Source: Berghia stephanieae
Taxonomy: Eukaryota > Mollusca > Gastropoda > Nudibranchia > Aeolidiidae
Reading direction: 5' to 3'
Length of the DNA stretch: 64,000 nucleotides
Assembly: GCA_034508935.3 (NCBI GenBank)
Contig: CM067446.1
Location: 20,460,401 to 20,524,400, forward strand
Position numbers and translations under genes: made by a program. The notes beneath the pieces are model-generated. The model was not told the DNA's origin, did no database searches, and saw nothing but the letters and a program-made list of their open reading frames with translations. Within the stretch, counting starts at the first letter, position 1. Each line of letters begins with the position of its first letter. This document shows positions 50,901-62,124 of this stretch, piece after piece.

Positions 50901-53900
50901 ATTTTGACAATATAAGGGTCATTTTTATTGATCAATATTTGTGTGACAAGCTATTTTCACTCACTCGTGCATCCATTTCAAAACCCCTTCAATTGATTAG
51001 TGGACAACAATATTTGCAAAGGCCAATTAACACTTATGATTTAAAACAATTTCTCAGCCAATTGTAAAACACGAATGAATTCCAAATTTCACTAAAGGGT
51101 TTAAAAGCATGAAGTGGTCAAGATATTGCGAACTTACCCATTGTTAACGGAACCCTATTTCTTACACATCCATATGCACCTAGGGTCCATACCTATCTGT
51201 TCTATTGTCTGCTTATCGTTTCTCCTAACTTAACCACTCCGGGAGAGTTATGCCCTGTGGATCCTGTCTCTACCAGAGACAGGCCAATTGTAATTAAAAA
51301 TCTCACTCTTCCCGTTAATCAAAATATCTGGACCCCCATGGGCCATCCAGAAAATTCCATTCCTTCTGATTGGCTATTCCTAAAATTGCTTTTCATGCCA
51401 ATTTTGACAAAATTCAATTTCTCTCAGAATAAACGGTCACACACTCTAAAACACCCAGAGAGGAACCAGTTGTCAAATTTCAAACTTTTCCAGAAAGTTT
51501 TAACTATCTCTTGGCTGAAGGTAATTTATAATTGGTTTAACCTGTTCTAAATGAAACAAGATTTTACTGTGAATTCAATTATATTTTTTATTGTTGTTAA
51601 TATCATTCGTGTCTATTTTATGTGTGCTTTATTCTATGGATGTTTGTAAGTTGAAATACGAGTATAAAACTCTAGCTAAAAGTATATTATACTATAGTTA
51701 ACATTTGTTTATGAAACATGTTATATTTTCATTTATATTCAATATGTATATATGATTCTTGTAATCCACCGTAAATCCCCTGCCACATATCATAATTAAA
51801 ACAAATCCTGTTAAATTATCATCATGTAAGATAGTTGAAGTTTAATTTTAAAATGTAATAATTATAATTATTGCCATAACCATCCTTGTTTTTGGTCGGC
51901 AAATAAAAGCTATTATCATGTGTCATTCAAGGATTAAACAGTGGCGAAAGATAAACTAGAATTGGCTCTAAGACCTTTTCGTTTAAACTCTAATTGAAGA
52001 TCCTTGCAACCCCAGAAACAGTTCTTGCCACCCCAGAAACAGTCCTTCCCACCCAAGAAACAGTCCTTGCCACCCCAGAAACAGTCCTTGCCACCCCAGA
52101 AACAGTCCTTGCCACCCCAGAAACAGTCCTTGCCACCCCAGAAACAGTATTTGCCACCCCAGATACAGTCCTTGCCACCCCAGAAACAGTCCTTGCTACC
52201 CCAGAATCAGTCCTTGCCACCCCAGAAAGTCCTTGCTTTACTATTAGATACTGTCCCTAGGCACTCCATGAAGGATTATACATATGGGAGCGTTCACATA
52301 TTACGTCATCAAAAATTTGCCCTTTTTAGACCCCCCCCTCCCCCAAATCATCACTTGTCATCATTGACCTGACCCCCCCCCCCCCAACAGATGATGACGT
52401 CATCTAATTTAATAAAAACTAAAAGATAATTTTAATTTCACAATATTTATTATTCGTTTTTCAAACCATAAACATTGATTATCAACGTTTGATAAAACAC
52501 ATTCAGACATTTTATTAATTTCAGAAACTGTTTATAATTTATGTTTTACGATACAATGGGGACATAAAATTTAAATTTGCAAAGATAAAATCTAACAAAC
52601 ATTATTTAAATTAGGCTACTTGGTGCAGGTGCTATTTAAAAAAATTCAGAAAGTGTAATTTAAAATAGTATAGGAGGCAAATTATTTTATAGCATATTAG
52701 TCTTTTAGTGGAATGAATTTCTGTTTCAATTTCCAAACATAAAATTAATTGATTCAAAAATGTTTCTGCCTTGGGCCTCTGGCAATGTACTATAAATAGT
52801 ATCATCAATTTCATCTTCATCGTCATCATTTTCTCCCATTTGCTGTTCTTCTTGTATGCCGCATTTTCGTGAATGGTCTTTCATTGCTGTGGTCGAGGAG
52901 TGATACAATGAACATTTAGGGCAAGTTCGCCTTTTGAGAAGTGATACCCCTTTCCCATCTTGTTTCTTGAGAGATGGGCAATACTCATCATAGCAATTTA
53001 TCTTTAGCTGTTTTGAAAGGAACAAACTTTGAAATAGGCTTAATTTGCCTATGTTTTGATGACATCATCTTGGGTCTGACCCCCCCCCCTCCCCCATGTC
53101 AACACATGTCAACATTTGGTAGACCCCCCCTCCCCCCCCCTGATGACGTAATATGTGAACGCTCCCATATGTAATCTATCAAACAGGATGTCTTATGTCA
53201 ACAGGAATCACCCATGTTGTCCAAAGTTAGCAAATTGGGGGTTAAAAATCTTGCCCAAGAAAAACAACGAAGTACCTGAAGCAGGGCTCAAATCCAGGAC
53301 TTTTCCGGATCGCAGTGCAATGCCGTAACCACTCTGCCATTTCGCCCCCACTACCACTCTATTTTTATTAACAAAGATGTAAAAGTTTGAACAATTGTGA
53401 AGGGTGTTTCTTTTTTATTATTCTGTAGCTTACCCTATTTTTTTCCAAATTACACATTATCACCTTTGCAATTAGAAGAACAGGTATTTGAAAAGTTTTA
53501 TAATGGTCGTAACTCATTTTAAACCACACGAAAAACCCCATTGATTATGCAAATATTCCGTTCCATCACCGCTTTTATCTAAATACTCTCACATTACCCT
53601 CCACTGCTAATTGCTATGATAAGAGAGAGCTGATGCTATTGTGGCAAGTCACTTTCCATTGAATAAGACAGTCCAATTTGAAGTTCTTGAGGAGACCCTG
53701 GAATATTACCTTGCTACCTAAGTTAAAATGGCCCTTTCCCATATAGCTGTATCAAAGACAGAATTTATAACATAAGTTCTACCAGACTCGACACAGGCGA
53801 CAAAGAATAATTTTGAATCTAAATTTAAAGAGATAGAATATGTATCAATCTAAAATGCAAGGTTTTATTTTTTACCCTTATCAATCTAATTTATCACTTA

Positions 53901-53957
53901 AATGCATTGGGATCAATCTAGAGTGGTTCAATTTACTCCTATATCCATTTCTAAAAA

Positions 53958-54028
<71 letters not shown>

Positions 54029-54038
54029 TAATAATAAT

Positions 54039-54123
<85 letters not shown>

Positions 54124-57100
54124 TAATAGTAATAATAATATAATCTTTATTGTCCATGAAGGCAATTTTTCATTTGGTTACAGCATAGACATAACATTCG
54201 CAAACAGACACGAATGAAACAAAAAGTAGAAATACAATTTTCTAAGTACCTATATATTTATACCAACCTGTACTACTATAGAGACTACCACCTGTCTCCA
54301 GTTTGACAGCTTTAGCCTCAGATCTTAACTCTGTCTCGTCATGCTCCACGTCCTTCAGCAATTTAGATTCAGGCTCATGGAGTTCAAAATGTATGTCAGT
54401 TCCAGATGATGCCAGTCGACTGGTAATATTATCAGGTGTATCTGATCTTGCCGATCGCCTCTCCAACTCATACTGAATCATTATGGCCTCTGAAAGTTTC
54501 AACTCCAGAATTTTGATTTTGCTCTCCAAACCCTCTTTCTCCTCTGTCAATACAGAACATTCTACGTCCAAATCTTCCATTTTCCGCCTGTCAATCGTTT
54601 GTTGGATTTTTGCCTGTTGAACGACGTCCTGCAGTTTTCTGATCTCAGTCTCATACGGATTGAGAGGAATATTTTTAAACTGGTCCGAATATGTCCAAGC
54701 AAGATTTTCAAAGTAAAACCCAGAGTTTTGATCTTTTGAGTCACTCATGCTGAGTCGATTGAGGCTTGAAGTCCTCCTCTTTTCAGGAGCTTTTTTGTTC
54801 TGTTTTTTCTCTACCAATTTAGAATTGGCATCATCCAATTTCTTCTGAAGCTCGTCAACTTTCTCCTCTAATTGAGTGATCACAGAGCCTTGCCTGTAAA
54901 AAAACAGGAGAATACAATAAAGAATATATCAACAGTTTTTCTTGGTGATGAGCAAAGTCCTCATACACAATTCCTTGAAGATTCTAAATAGAATTTCATC
55001 ATTTTGATGTCCAATTTCCAATTTTTATGCCATGAGTGGCTGCCATAAATTCCTTTTCAACTCTGACACTGATATTCCTTTTTTCCCCTTTTTAAAATCT
55101 TTTAAAAGGATTTTCCTAATGTATTCAATAGAAGAGACCTGGTTTTTAAAACTTTATCCCCTCCCATATATATGGCTTCTCTACACTCAGTGCACATCAG
55201 TGTTGGGGGATTTTTTAATGCCACCAACGAGTCTTATAAAACCAAATTTCCATCCCATATGGATTAGGTCACACCAATACTTTTTTAGTTTAAGTACATA
55301 TGGCACAACAATAAAGAATCACGATTTCAGTTTAAATTCCTGTTAATGAAACTACAAAATAATATCTGTTTTTACAAAGACAGGATAATATTGCCATGCC
55401 TATCTACATTTACATTCTAATATAAAGCTTGACGAAAACATTTTTAGTCTTAGAACCAATCATAAAAATAAACAATCTGACAACAACAAAAATTAAGCAT
55501 CTGGAATGTGTCATAGCAAAATATGATGATGATTTATCATTGGTTGCCTTGCAGTGGGCCGGCAGCAAAAAATAAAAATTACAGCAAAAAAAATAACAAG
55601 CTGATAACTGTGCACTAAAAAAAAAAAAAAAAATTTTTTTAAATCGAGCTCTTATATATCCACTAAATGTGCTCAAAGCGCTTTACAAGGGGTCCCTGGT
55701 CAACAGCAACATATAACATGTAGGACGAGACATGACGCCTGTTAGGCGATATTACAATTTTTCGAACAAAGACAACGCTGTTAACGGCCAGGTACTCATT
55801 TTACACCTGAGTACGGTGAGAGAATGTGAGTAAAGAGCCTTTTCCAAGGACTCAACTATGCGCCGAGCGCGAGGCTCGAACCCAGGACCTTCCGATCCGA
55901 AACGAGTGTCATACCACTAGACCACATAGCCGCACTAGACTGAATTTTTTATTCATCTTTCTCAAAAAAAAGCATAAAGTTTTTAACCTACATTTGATCT
56001 TTTGACTATAGTGTCAATATTCAGCATAAAGTGAGTCAACTAAAAAATAAAACCAAATATGGTTGAATTGACTCACTGTTTCATATTATAAAATTATATC
56101 TAGTGTAAGAGAGTTGATCAACTTACTTCTCAATCTTTTGCTTGTCTGTCTTTGATTCTGAAATGTACTTCTGATTGCTCTTCTCCAGCTCCTGAGCATT
56201 GCGATCTACTTCTTCATAGATTCGATTACGAGATTCTGTCATGGTACGCATTGTGTCCAACTGGCTCTTCAAATACTGAGGACAGGAACAACAACAAAAT
56301 AAATGTTAAAACAAATCATATCAATGAAAAAATATATTAATCAAATATAAAAATATAAATAGATAAATAAAAATATTAATAAATAAACAAATAAATAAAT
56401 GTTTGTGAGAGATAAGCATGATTTCGTTTTGCCCTGATGATCCAAATGGAGTAACAACATTGTAGGCAAAAACACACAAGAAGTGAGAGCATTAAATTAA
56501 ATAAATATATGGATAAATAAAGAAAGAAATTAATCAATAAATATATGAATTAATAAATATATAAAAATATAGCATATATAAATAAATAATTAAATAAAAG
56601 AAAATGAATATGAGAATGAATTACTAACTACATAAAAATGAATAAATAAAAATCTTATTTTTGTTGTATTTTTCCACTATTTCACTGAGCTCAATGCGAT
56701 TCTCACAATATTCATTTATAATCTTAGCAGAGCATGATTCACGATTAAATGTCTTGTTTGTACTAGCACTCTACCACCAACTCGTAACTGCCTGCCAAAA
56801 GTTACTTCATTACACCAGAGTTACGTGGGATATTGTGTGTAAATTGCATGACCAAAGGAAAAAAGGCAGAGGTTAGAAAAATATAATATTTGTACTAACC
56901 ACTCATCTCTCAATCAATCATCACTACTGTTATGTGTGCATCACCAATGACTAAGTTGGAATTTTTAATTCAGAAAAGTGAGTGGAGCAGGCACTTATGT
57001 TGGTAACAACAAGAGATGAAGTGACTAGAAAAGTGCCAGAAGACAATAGAGAATAGAACAAATTTTCGGCGGTTGGTGGGGTTTGAACCCTTATTGGTAC

Positions 57101-60100
57101 AACAACTCCGCCTGGCCGGTGAGAGCGTGACTCTACCGTATGAGTTATCCACGAACCCAAAAAAATTCATATCAAACTCAGGTCATTCATTATTAGATCC
57201 TTCTCTCACTGACTACTGCCCCACCAACTGCCGAAAAAATTTTCTATTCTCTATTGTCTTCTGGCACTTTTCTATTCACTTCATCTCTCAATGACTAAGT
57301 TGGTACCCTTTCTCACAATGGGACAAAATCAAACATACTCAGATTTGTATAGCAATAATATATATTTTAAGGTATGATTATATTTAATCTACGACATCTT
57401 GCTATATCTATAGTTCATATAATATATATATATATATATACGCTATATACAAAATATATCAGTTATTTTATGAATTAATATTGATTTTATAGATATACTT
57501 TTATTCTATTTAATGTTTATTTTATTTACTACATTGCTATATATAATTATGTAAATATATTTTAACATTTATTTATCCATTCTTGTAATTCATATTTGTA
57601 AAGCCAATTTCCCCATGGATAGTAAGTTTATTTATTTATTTATTTATTTATTTTAAAAAGAGCGAATAACAAAAGCATACTGAATTAACTGGAAATTGTG
57701 TACAAAGATTCCTAATGGAGGAATAAATAAATTATCCTGAATTACATTGAACGTGGTAAGATCAGAGTAATCAAAAAGTAAGTGTATCAGTAACGACTTC
57801 TAATCTATTTGAACGAATATGATGAGAATTTATCGCCTCATTAGCTGTCAAAAAAGAGACAATTGTGAGACATCAAAGCATTCTTTCTATAGACCAAAGT
57901 TCCTGTCAGTATAACTCTTGTTTGATCATTTATATTTCCTTGGATAGATTACTGTGATTCGCTCCTTCATAACATTCCAAACTATCTCCTTCACAAATTG
58001 CAGCGCATACAAAACCATTCTGCTAGGATCATTCTAAGAAAAAAGGGCAAGAGATCATATTACACCCATGTTATTGTCACTTCACTGGCTACCTGTTGAA
58101 TTAAGACTCAATTACAAAATTGCTGTTCTTTGCTGTAAATGTATCAACAAAACTGCTCCTTCATATTTATACAACCTTATTTCATAGTACTCTCATTCCA
58201 GAACTTTAAGATCTAGTGACCATCTCCGATTAATTGTTCCCAAAAAGGCTCCAAAAACTTTTCTGATAGGTCTTTTTCTCATGCTGCTCCTTCTATTTGG
58301 AACTCTCTTCCAATTTCCTTAAGACAATGCAATACAGAAGTTACTTTTAAGACAAATATTAAGACTTATTTTATTAGGAAATATTTGATTAATTAAAACC
58401 AGTTTCCTTCTATGGATTGAGCATGTTTTGTGTACCTATGACCTGTTATTGTAGCTTTGATGTTTGTATTGAAAATGCGCCTAGAGCTGTTTGCATATGG
58501 AATAGGCGCGGTATAAATGATTGACATTATTATTATATTTTACAATTTATTTATAAAGGTTTTTTGCACCCCACTATTGCTGTTTTATTTATGCATATAT
58601 AAACACCATCAAGGAAGCTCTATGACAAGTAAATACTACAGTTTCCCCCAAAAATTATGCAAATTATAAGTGTAAGTAAAATGACTACCAAAAACCCAGC
58701 TGTTGTCTTTTGTATATTTACATACACAGTGTGTAGGAATATCAAAGTCACTCTTTGCATAAATGAATATATTAATATTAATGCTAATGCATTGACTTTG
58801 ACCAGATGCTGGAGACATGACATAAATATAAAATTCATATATTCATGAATTTGGAATGACAAAGATATCAATACAAACTTTGTCAAAAGGACGATTCAAA
58901 AAAAAAATTATAAACATTTATGTTTAAACGCGTTCTCACCTTCTATCACAACTAATAAAAATCTCTATGCTGATTAATCCACTATTACAATCAGACATCT
59001 GCCTTTTTTTCCTCTTCATGCACTTAGTTTATATCTTTTTTTAAAAAATGTTTTAAAAAGTGAAAAAAATATTAAAAGGTTAGACGTCTAGCTTCATTTC
59101 AGGATTTTTTTTTTAAATAGGCAAAAACGCACACAAGCACACACGCACACACACACATACATACACACAAACACACACACATACATACACACACACATAC
59201 ACATAGACACACGCTTACACACATCTCCATACAATGATGTCTCGAGGAAAGTTGGTAATCTAAATATCAAAGGAAGAAAAACAAATTGAAAAAAAAAAAA
59301 TGAAGAGTTTCGATGGAAACAAAACACATTCAACACACAAAGAACCAGCCAAATTTCAATTTAATTGACCGGTGCCCTTTCAAACCGCCGCCAGACAACC
59401 AGTGTCTACTTTCAATAAAGGGTGTTGTCACCTGAATCTCTAGACCCTGTTCCTGTGAAAGGGTCTGTTGCTGCATCAGCTGTGATTCCAATTCACGGTT
59501 CTTTTCCAGCAGGGCCTTGCCCAGCTCTGCAGCCAATTGGAGATCTGAAACGACGATTTGGAAAAAAAAAAATAGTACAACTGGTGGTAATGACAAAGAC
59601 AAAATATGAGCAAATGTCGTTGAAGCGCCGAGTGTCAATGCTTTCAAAAATAGATTAGATGCTGTGATGGAAAGTTATGTGCATAGTGTAGAAGTGCCTC
59701 CCATCCAAAATAGCTATGATCAAAAGATCAGTAGAGAAAGTGTAGTGTAGGCTAGCCCCTGATCACAAGATCATGTAGGGAAATGCATTAGATCAGTTGT
59801 GAACAAGACATTCAGTGACTGGAAAGACTCGGCGACAGGCCAGTGGCCTAATCAAGCGACGTCGATACCTTCTATTCTATATTCTATTCTATGAGTGGAT
59901 GGGGAGAAGGAAAGGAGGAGGATGATGAAGACTAGATGGAGGAGCTGGGAGATTGAAGAGGAAAAGGTTAAAGAACTGGAAGAACGTGGAGAGGAGGAGG
60001 AAGAGGAATTGAAAAGAGATTGAGAAGAGGAAAGAGAAAAAACATTGGAGGAGAAGTTCTTGCAAAAAAACTTAGGGAAAGGAATGTGGTGGAGGCAGGG

Positions 60101-60135
60101 GGTGATTAGAAGAGGAACGGGGAGGAGGAGCACGC

Positions 60136-60232
<97 letters not shown>

Positions 60233-60357
60233 TGTTAAGGATAGAGGAAGGGAAGAGAACGAGGAAGAAGGGAGAAGTTAGGAAGATTCAGAAAAAGGGA
60301 AAGTTAGATAATATATGGGAGGAGAAATAGGTTGAAAAGAAGACAGAGTAACACTGT

Positions 60358-60420
<63 letters not shown>

Positions 60421-60666
60421 TTTATGGTCCTTAGATGTTGAGCCACAGTATTAATTGTTGCACAAAGTCACGTTTTCAGATGCATGAACGACTCTTGACA
60501 GACTTGGTAAACTCTAAAGAAAACCACTGACAACTCAAACTTATAAAAACAAAAAACAATTTTAAAAAATAACAAACCAATTCCTACCATCCTCTTCGCT
60601 TTCCTGCCCATCGTCGTCTGCGCTTCCCATGAGTTTGATTAATATTGCCGATAAAGGATCCGACAT
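47695..60666 (-). CDS. CDR2/CDR2L-family coiled-coil protein, six exons
   Basis: Exons on the minus strand, 5' to 3': 60666-60588, 59544-59432, 56275-56127, 54893-54268, 50723-50596, 47973-47695. All junctions are GT/AG and phases agree (1,0,2,1,0), giving about 457 residues, close to human CDR2 (about 454). Diagnostic segments are DLQLAAELGKALLEKNRELE in exon 2 and PPYKALFKDIFATLRKSRIE in exon 6, matching DLQLAAELGKTLLDRNTELE and PEYKALFKEIF of CDR2. CDR2 is a cytoplasmic coiled-coil protein; Drosophila Centrocortin, a centrosome-associated protein, belongs to the same family. No enzyme domain is present. The reading frame is unbroken. A BICDL-type protein also has an AELGK..LL motif, but the C-terminal KALFKDIF block favours CDR2. 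Confidence 0.9.
48773..50301. mobile_element. pogo/Tigger-like non-autonomous element, CAGTG...CACTG ends, TA target
   Basis: The left end CAGTGCACTCTGGATACGTC and right end (reverse complement) CAGTGGACTCCGGATAAGAC form imperfect TIRs, each next to TA. AAGTCGA motifs recur inside both ends. No transposase frame. A different repeat (49366-50133) sits inside it. Confidence 0.65.
49366..50133 (+). mobile_element. Dispersed repeat with GCTCCTACCCT termini, copy B (nested)
   Basis: Shares about 700 bp in order with 3114-3775: AATCAACACA.TTTTGTGTGT, GATTAGTCCCTTCA, TTGGATTGTCTATTACATT. The ends GCTCCTACCCT and AGGGTAGGAGC are inverted, suggesting a DNA transposon. It contains its own (TG)n and G-run expansion at 49766-49850. 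Confidence 0.75.
50596..50723 (-). CDS. CDR2-like exon 5
   Basis: The acceptor AAATGCCAG is weak in pyrimidines; the donor is GTAGGT. The peptide ends LDELESQYQSLFTKYQAVIQ. It fits phases 1 and 0 on its two sides, which supports a real exon despite the weak acceptor. Confidence 0.85.
50795..50980. mobile_element. Diverged foldback MITE, same family as 1255-1493
   Basis: GACCAGAAAACATGTACTTC, AAATATCTATCAATTAAAAT and TGATCAATATTTGTGTGACA follow the family order. Half-copies also appear near 2025-2090 and 48085-48170. Confidence 0.5.
52001..52231. repeat. Minisatellite, about eleven 21-bp units
   Basis: The unit CCACCCCAGAAACAGTCCTTG repeats with a few substitutions. Because 21 is divisible by three, several frames stay open on both strands; this is not evidence for a protein. 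It lies in CDR2-like intron 4, next to the tail of a SINE. Confidence 0.93.
52236..53355 (-). mobile_element. tRNA-derived SINE, family 2, split by a DNA transposon
   Basis: The 5' part (53355-53174: TGGCAGAGTGG box A, GGGCAAGATTTTTAACCCCC body) is on the minus strand. The 3' part continues at 52278-52236 (ATAATCCTTCATGGAGTGCC), matching the copy at 31218 on both sides of the break. The 891-bp element at 52281-53171 sits between. Confidence 0.85.
52281..53171 (-). mobile_element. Non-autonomous DNA transposon, 31-bp perfect TIRs, TA target
   Basis: The ends CATATGGGAGCGTTCACATA... are perfect inverted repeats over 31 bp, flanked by TA. Inside each end is a poly-C tract and TGATGACG/ACGTCATC. 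On the minus strand 53025-52726 is open for 99 codons and includes a zinc-finger-like CPKCSLYHSSTTAMKDHSRK followed by C, then an acidic tail; it may be the relic C-terminus of a transposase. Inserted in a family 2 SINE, which proves mobility. Superfamily uncertain. Confidence 0.85.
53956..54133. repeat. (AAT)n microsatellite
   Basis: Long trinucleotide array about 135 bases from the end of CDR2-like exon 4. Confidence 0.94.
54268..54893 (-). CDS. CDR2-like exon 4, coiled coils around a Ser-rich linker
   Basis: The acceptor is TTTTTTTACAG. The donor GTTGGT at 54267 is less canonical but gives the phase needed for the next exon. It encodes about 208 residues: coiled coil VITQLEEKVDELQKKLDDAN, a basic Ser-rich linker, a second coiled coil (near KLQDVVQQAKIQQTIDRRKM and onward), then an acidic tail. 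The frame continues past the donor to a stop at 54242, so a retained-intron isoform with a short end is possible. Confidence 0.9.
54894..56126 (-). other. CDR2-like intron 3
   Basis: Contains the family 1 SINE at 55645-55935, otherwise nothing notable. Confidence 0.65.
55645..55935 (-). mobile_element. tRNA-derived SINE, family 1, in CDR2-like intron 3
   Basis: Minus-strand copy with a clear tRNA-like 5' part (box B GGGTTCGAGCC). The tail is slightly altered. Near-identical to the copy at 61686-61984. Confidence 0.9.
56127..56275 (-). CDS. CDR2-like exon 3, coiled coil
   Basis: The acceptor is CTGTCCTCAG and the donor GTAAGT. The peptide begins YLKSQLDTMRTMTESRNRIY and continues EEVDRNAQELEKSNQKYI, aligning with the CDR2 segment LTKQVELLRQMNEQHAKVYE followed by LEETNQKL. 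Confidence 0.92.
56960..57288 (-). mobile_element. tRNA-derived SINE, family 3, with inverted flanks
   Basis: The minus strand carries a tRNA-like core (AACTCATACGGTAGAG box A, GGGTTCAAACCCC box B) between inverted arms of about 75 bp (57012-57085 and 57215-57288). A perfect 15-bp target duplication CAATGACTAAGTTGG is at 56945-56959 and 57289-57303. 329 bp; recent insertion in CDR2-like intron 2. Confidence 0.8.
57940..58545 (+). mobile_element. 3' end of a CR1/L2-type LINE, decayed
   Basis: The frame DYCDSLLHNIPNYLLHKLQR then IQNHSARIILRKK is the reverse transcriptase C-terminal block common in CR1/L2-like LINEs (DYCNSLL..LP...KLQRVQNAAARL). Later text is in other frames (for example a weak match to WNSLP near 58300). 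It ends with a hairpin GCGCCTA...TAGGCGC at about 58479-58511, then GGTATAAATG and an (ATT)n tail. Old, broken copy in CDR2-like intron 2. Confidence 0.8.
59432..59544 (-). CDS. CDR2-like exon 2, signature coiled coil
   Basis: The acceptor is GTTTCAG and the donor GTGACA. The 38 codons (one base from exon 1 plus 113) read DLQLAAELGKALLEKNRELE then SQLMQQQTLSQEQGLEIQ, a heptad-type coiled coil and the most conserved block of the family. Confidence 0.93.
59570..59875 (+). mobile_element. LINE 3' end fragment with (TATTC)n tail
   Basis: A frame reads VVEAPSVNAFKNRLDAVMES, like the very C-terminal V..APSVNSFKNRLD block of non-LTR reverse transcriptases. It is followed by GATCACAAGATCATGTAGGG and a TTCTATTCTATATTCTATTC tail. 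It lies in CDR2-like intron 1 close to exon 2. Confidence 0.65.
60141..60418. repeat. (GA)n microsatellites
   Basis: GA arrays at about 60137-60229 and 60358-60418, within a purine-rich stretch of CDR2-like intron 1. Confidence 0.93.
60588..60666 (-). CDS. CDR2-like exon 1, start codon
   Basis: The ATG at 60666-60664 opens MSDPLSAILIKLMGSADDDG then QESEED. The donor GTAGGA at 60587 leaves one base, which joins the next exon to read DLQLAAEL. An acidic stretch before DLQLAAEL is also seen in CDR2. No earlier in-frame ATG is favoured. Confidence 0.85.
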
Positions 60667-60999
60667 GAATAGAAAAGTTTATTGTATATTTAAGTCAAAC
60701 AACAGTAGCAGCAGCAATATCAATAATGACAATAATGTCACACACGTGGTGGCCTTGTACACATTTTAGCTGGAACATTAGTTTGGCGTTATCCAGTTTT
60801 AACAATAATATATCTAATCTGACCAATAATATTATCTCACTGATACAGACATGACTTTGAAGTCATGTAACGCTACCCATAATATAATTAATTTGTTTCT
60901 CGGTGATCACTTGATACTTGGATATCATTCACTGCTATCTAGAAAAAGTGCCTTGTAGAATCAACAACAAGAATGATGAAAAGCGTCGTCATTTTATCG

Positions 61000-61049
61000 G
61001 TGGGGGGGGGGGGGGGGGTTAAGCAGAGGGGGGGGGGGGGGGGGGGGGT
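61000..61049. repeat. Poly-G tracts
   Basis: Two G runs (about 61002-61018 and 61029-61048) upstream of the CDR2-like start codon. Confidence 0.9.
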
Positions 61050-61228
61050 GGAGGAGGACTATAAGACTCCTGCCTACCTATGGTGAAAGCCAATAATAAA
61101 TTGCTACGGTTATTTGGATATGTAAAAAAAAAATGAAGTATAATAAATCATATATGTAAACAATAAACAATCAGGCGAGGTTAATTACAGTTCAATAGAA
61201 ATATTAAATAGGTCATGATATTTCTTTT

Positions 61229-61241
61229 CTCTCCTCTCTCT

Positions 61242-61273
<32 letters not shown>

Positions 61274-61338
61274 CTTCCCTCCTCTCCTCTCTTCCTCCTC
61301 TCTCTCTCTCTCTTCTCTCTCTCTCATCTCTCTTTCCT

Positions 61339-61397
<59 letters not shown>

Positions 61398-61432
61398 CTC
61401 TCTCTCTCTCTCTCTCTCTCCTCTCTTCTTTC
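61229..61432. repeat. (TC)n microsatellite, imperfect
   Basis: CT-rich array with frequent CC and TT interruptions, about 560 bases upstream of the CDR2-like ATG on its minus-strand 5' side. Confidence 0.93.
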
Positions 61433-61685
61433 TTTCTTTTTTAATCCATGTAGAAAATCCTCACAATTACGAAGCAAAATATCATTTGTTATTGTGGTTA
61501 ATAATTCATAGTGACTTGTTAAGAAAGCCATCCACTCATCTCTCATTCGTCTTTATTGTTTCAAAAGGGAAACCCGAAACGTCCACATAATGTCTTCGTT
61601 AACAAAGTTGAAACTTCAATTCCATAAGACGATTGTTTATTTCTTCGAGCATCATTCAGCACTATTTAACATATGAATAAATAAT

Positions 61686-61984
61686 TGAGCTTTATATAGC
61701 GCAATATCCACTAAATGTGCTCAAAGTGCTTTACAAGGGGTCCCTAGTCAACAGCAACATTTAACATGTAGGACGCGACATGACGCCTGTTAGGCGATAT
61801 TACAATTTTTCGGACAAAGACAACGCTGTTAACTGCCAGGTACTCATTTTACACCTGAGTACGGTGAGAGAATGTGAGTTAAGAGCCTTTTCCAAGGACT
61901 CAACTATGCGCCGAGCGCGAGGCTCGAACCCAGGACCTTCCGATCCAAAAGTGAGTGTCATACCACTAGACCACATAGGCCATA
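61686..61984 (-). mobile_element. tRNA-derived SINE, family 1, upstream of the CDR2-like gene
   Basis: Minus-strand copy with intact boxes and an intact 3' tail (GCGCTATATAAAGC). Very similar to 55645-55935, suggesting recent activity. Confidence 0.9.
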
Positions 61985-62124
61985 CAACTGTATATCCATA
62001 GAATTAGAGAGGAAAACGACGCCCAACTCGACAGATAGTTTTTAACCTGGGATGTTATTTTCTTGCATTATTCGAATTGCTTTATATGGCGCAACATTTC
62101 ATGAGCAAAACTTCCTCAGATTTT

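Larger units (their letters stand above)
50724..54267 (-). other. CDR2-like intron 4
   Basis: Contains a diverged MITE (50795-50980), the 21-bp minisatellite, the split family 2 SINE with its nested transposon, and an (AAT)n array at 53956-54133 close to exon 4. Confidence 0.7.
56276..59431 (-). other. CDR2-like intron 2
   Basis: Contains AAAT/TAAA-rich sequence (56330-56660), the family 3 SINE, the CR1/L2-type LINE fragment and a (CA)n-rich stretch at 59127-59220. Confidence 0.65.

Noticed and set aside
51990-52372. Repeated-heptad proteins from the 21-bp minisatellite
   Set aside because: The frames are open on both strands only because the unit is 21 bp; no splice or start context and no family match.
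60045-60281. Open frame with an Arg-Glu run
   Set aside because: It is a (GA)n microsatellite read in frame, inside an intron of the CDR2-like gene.
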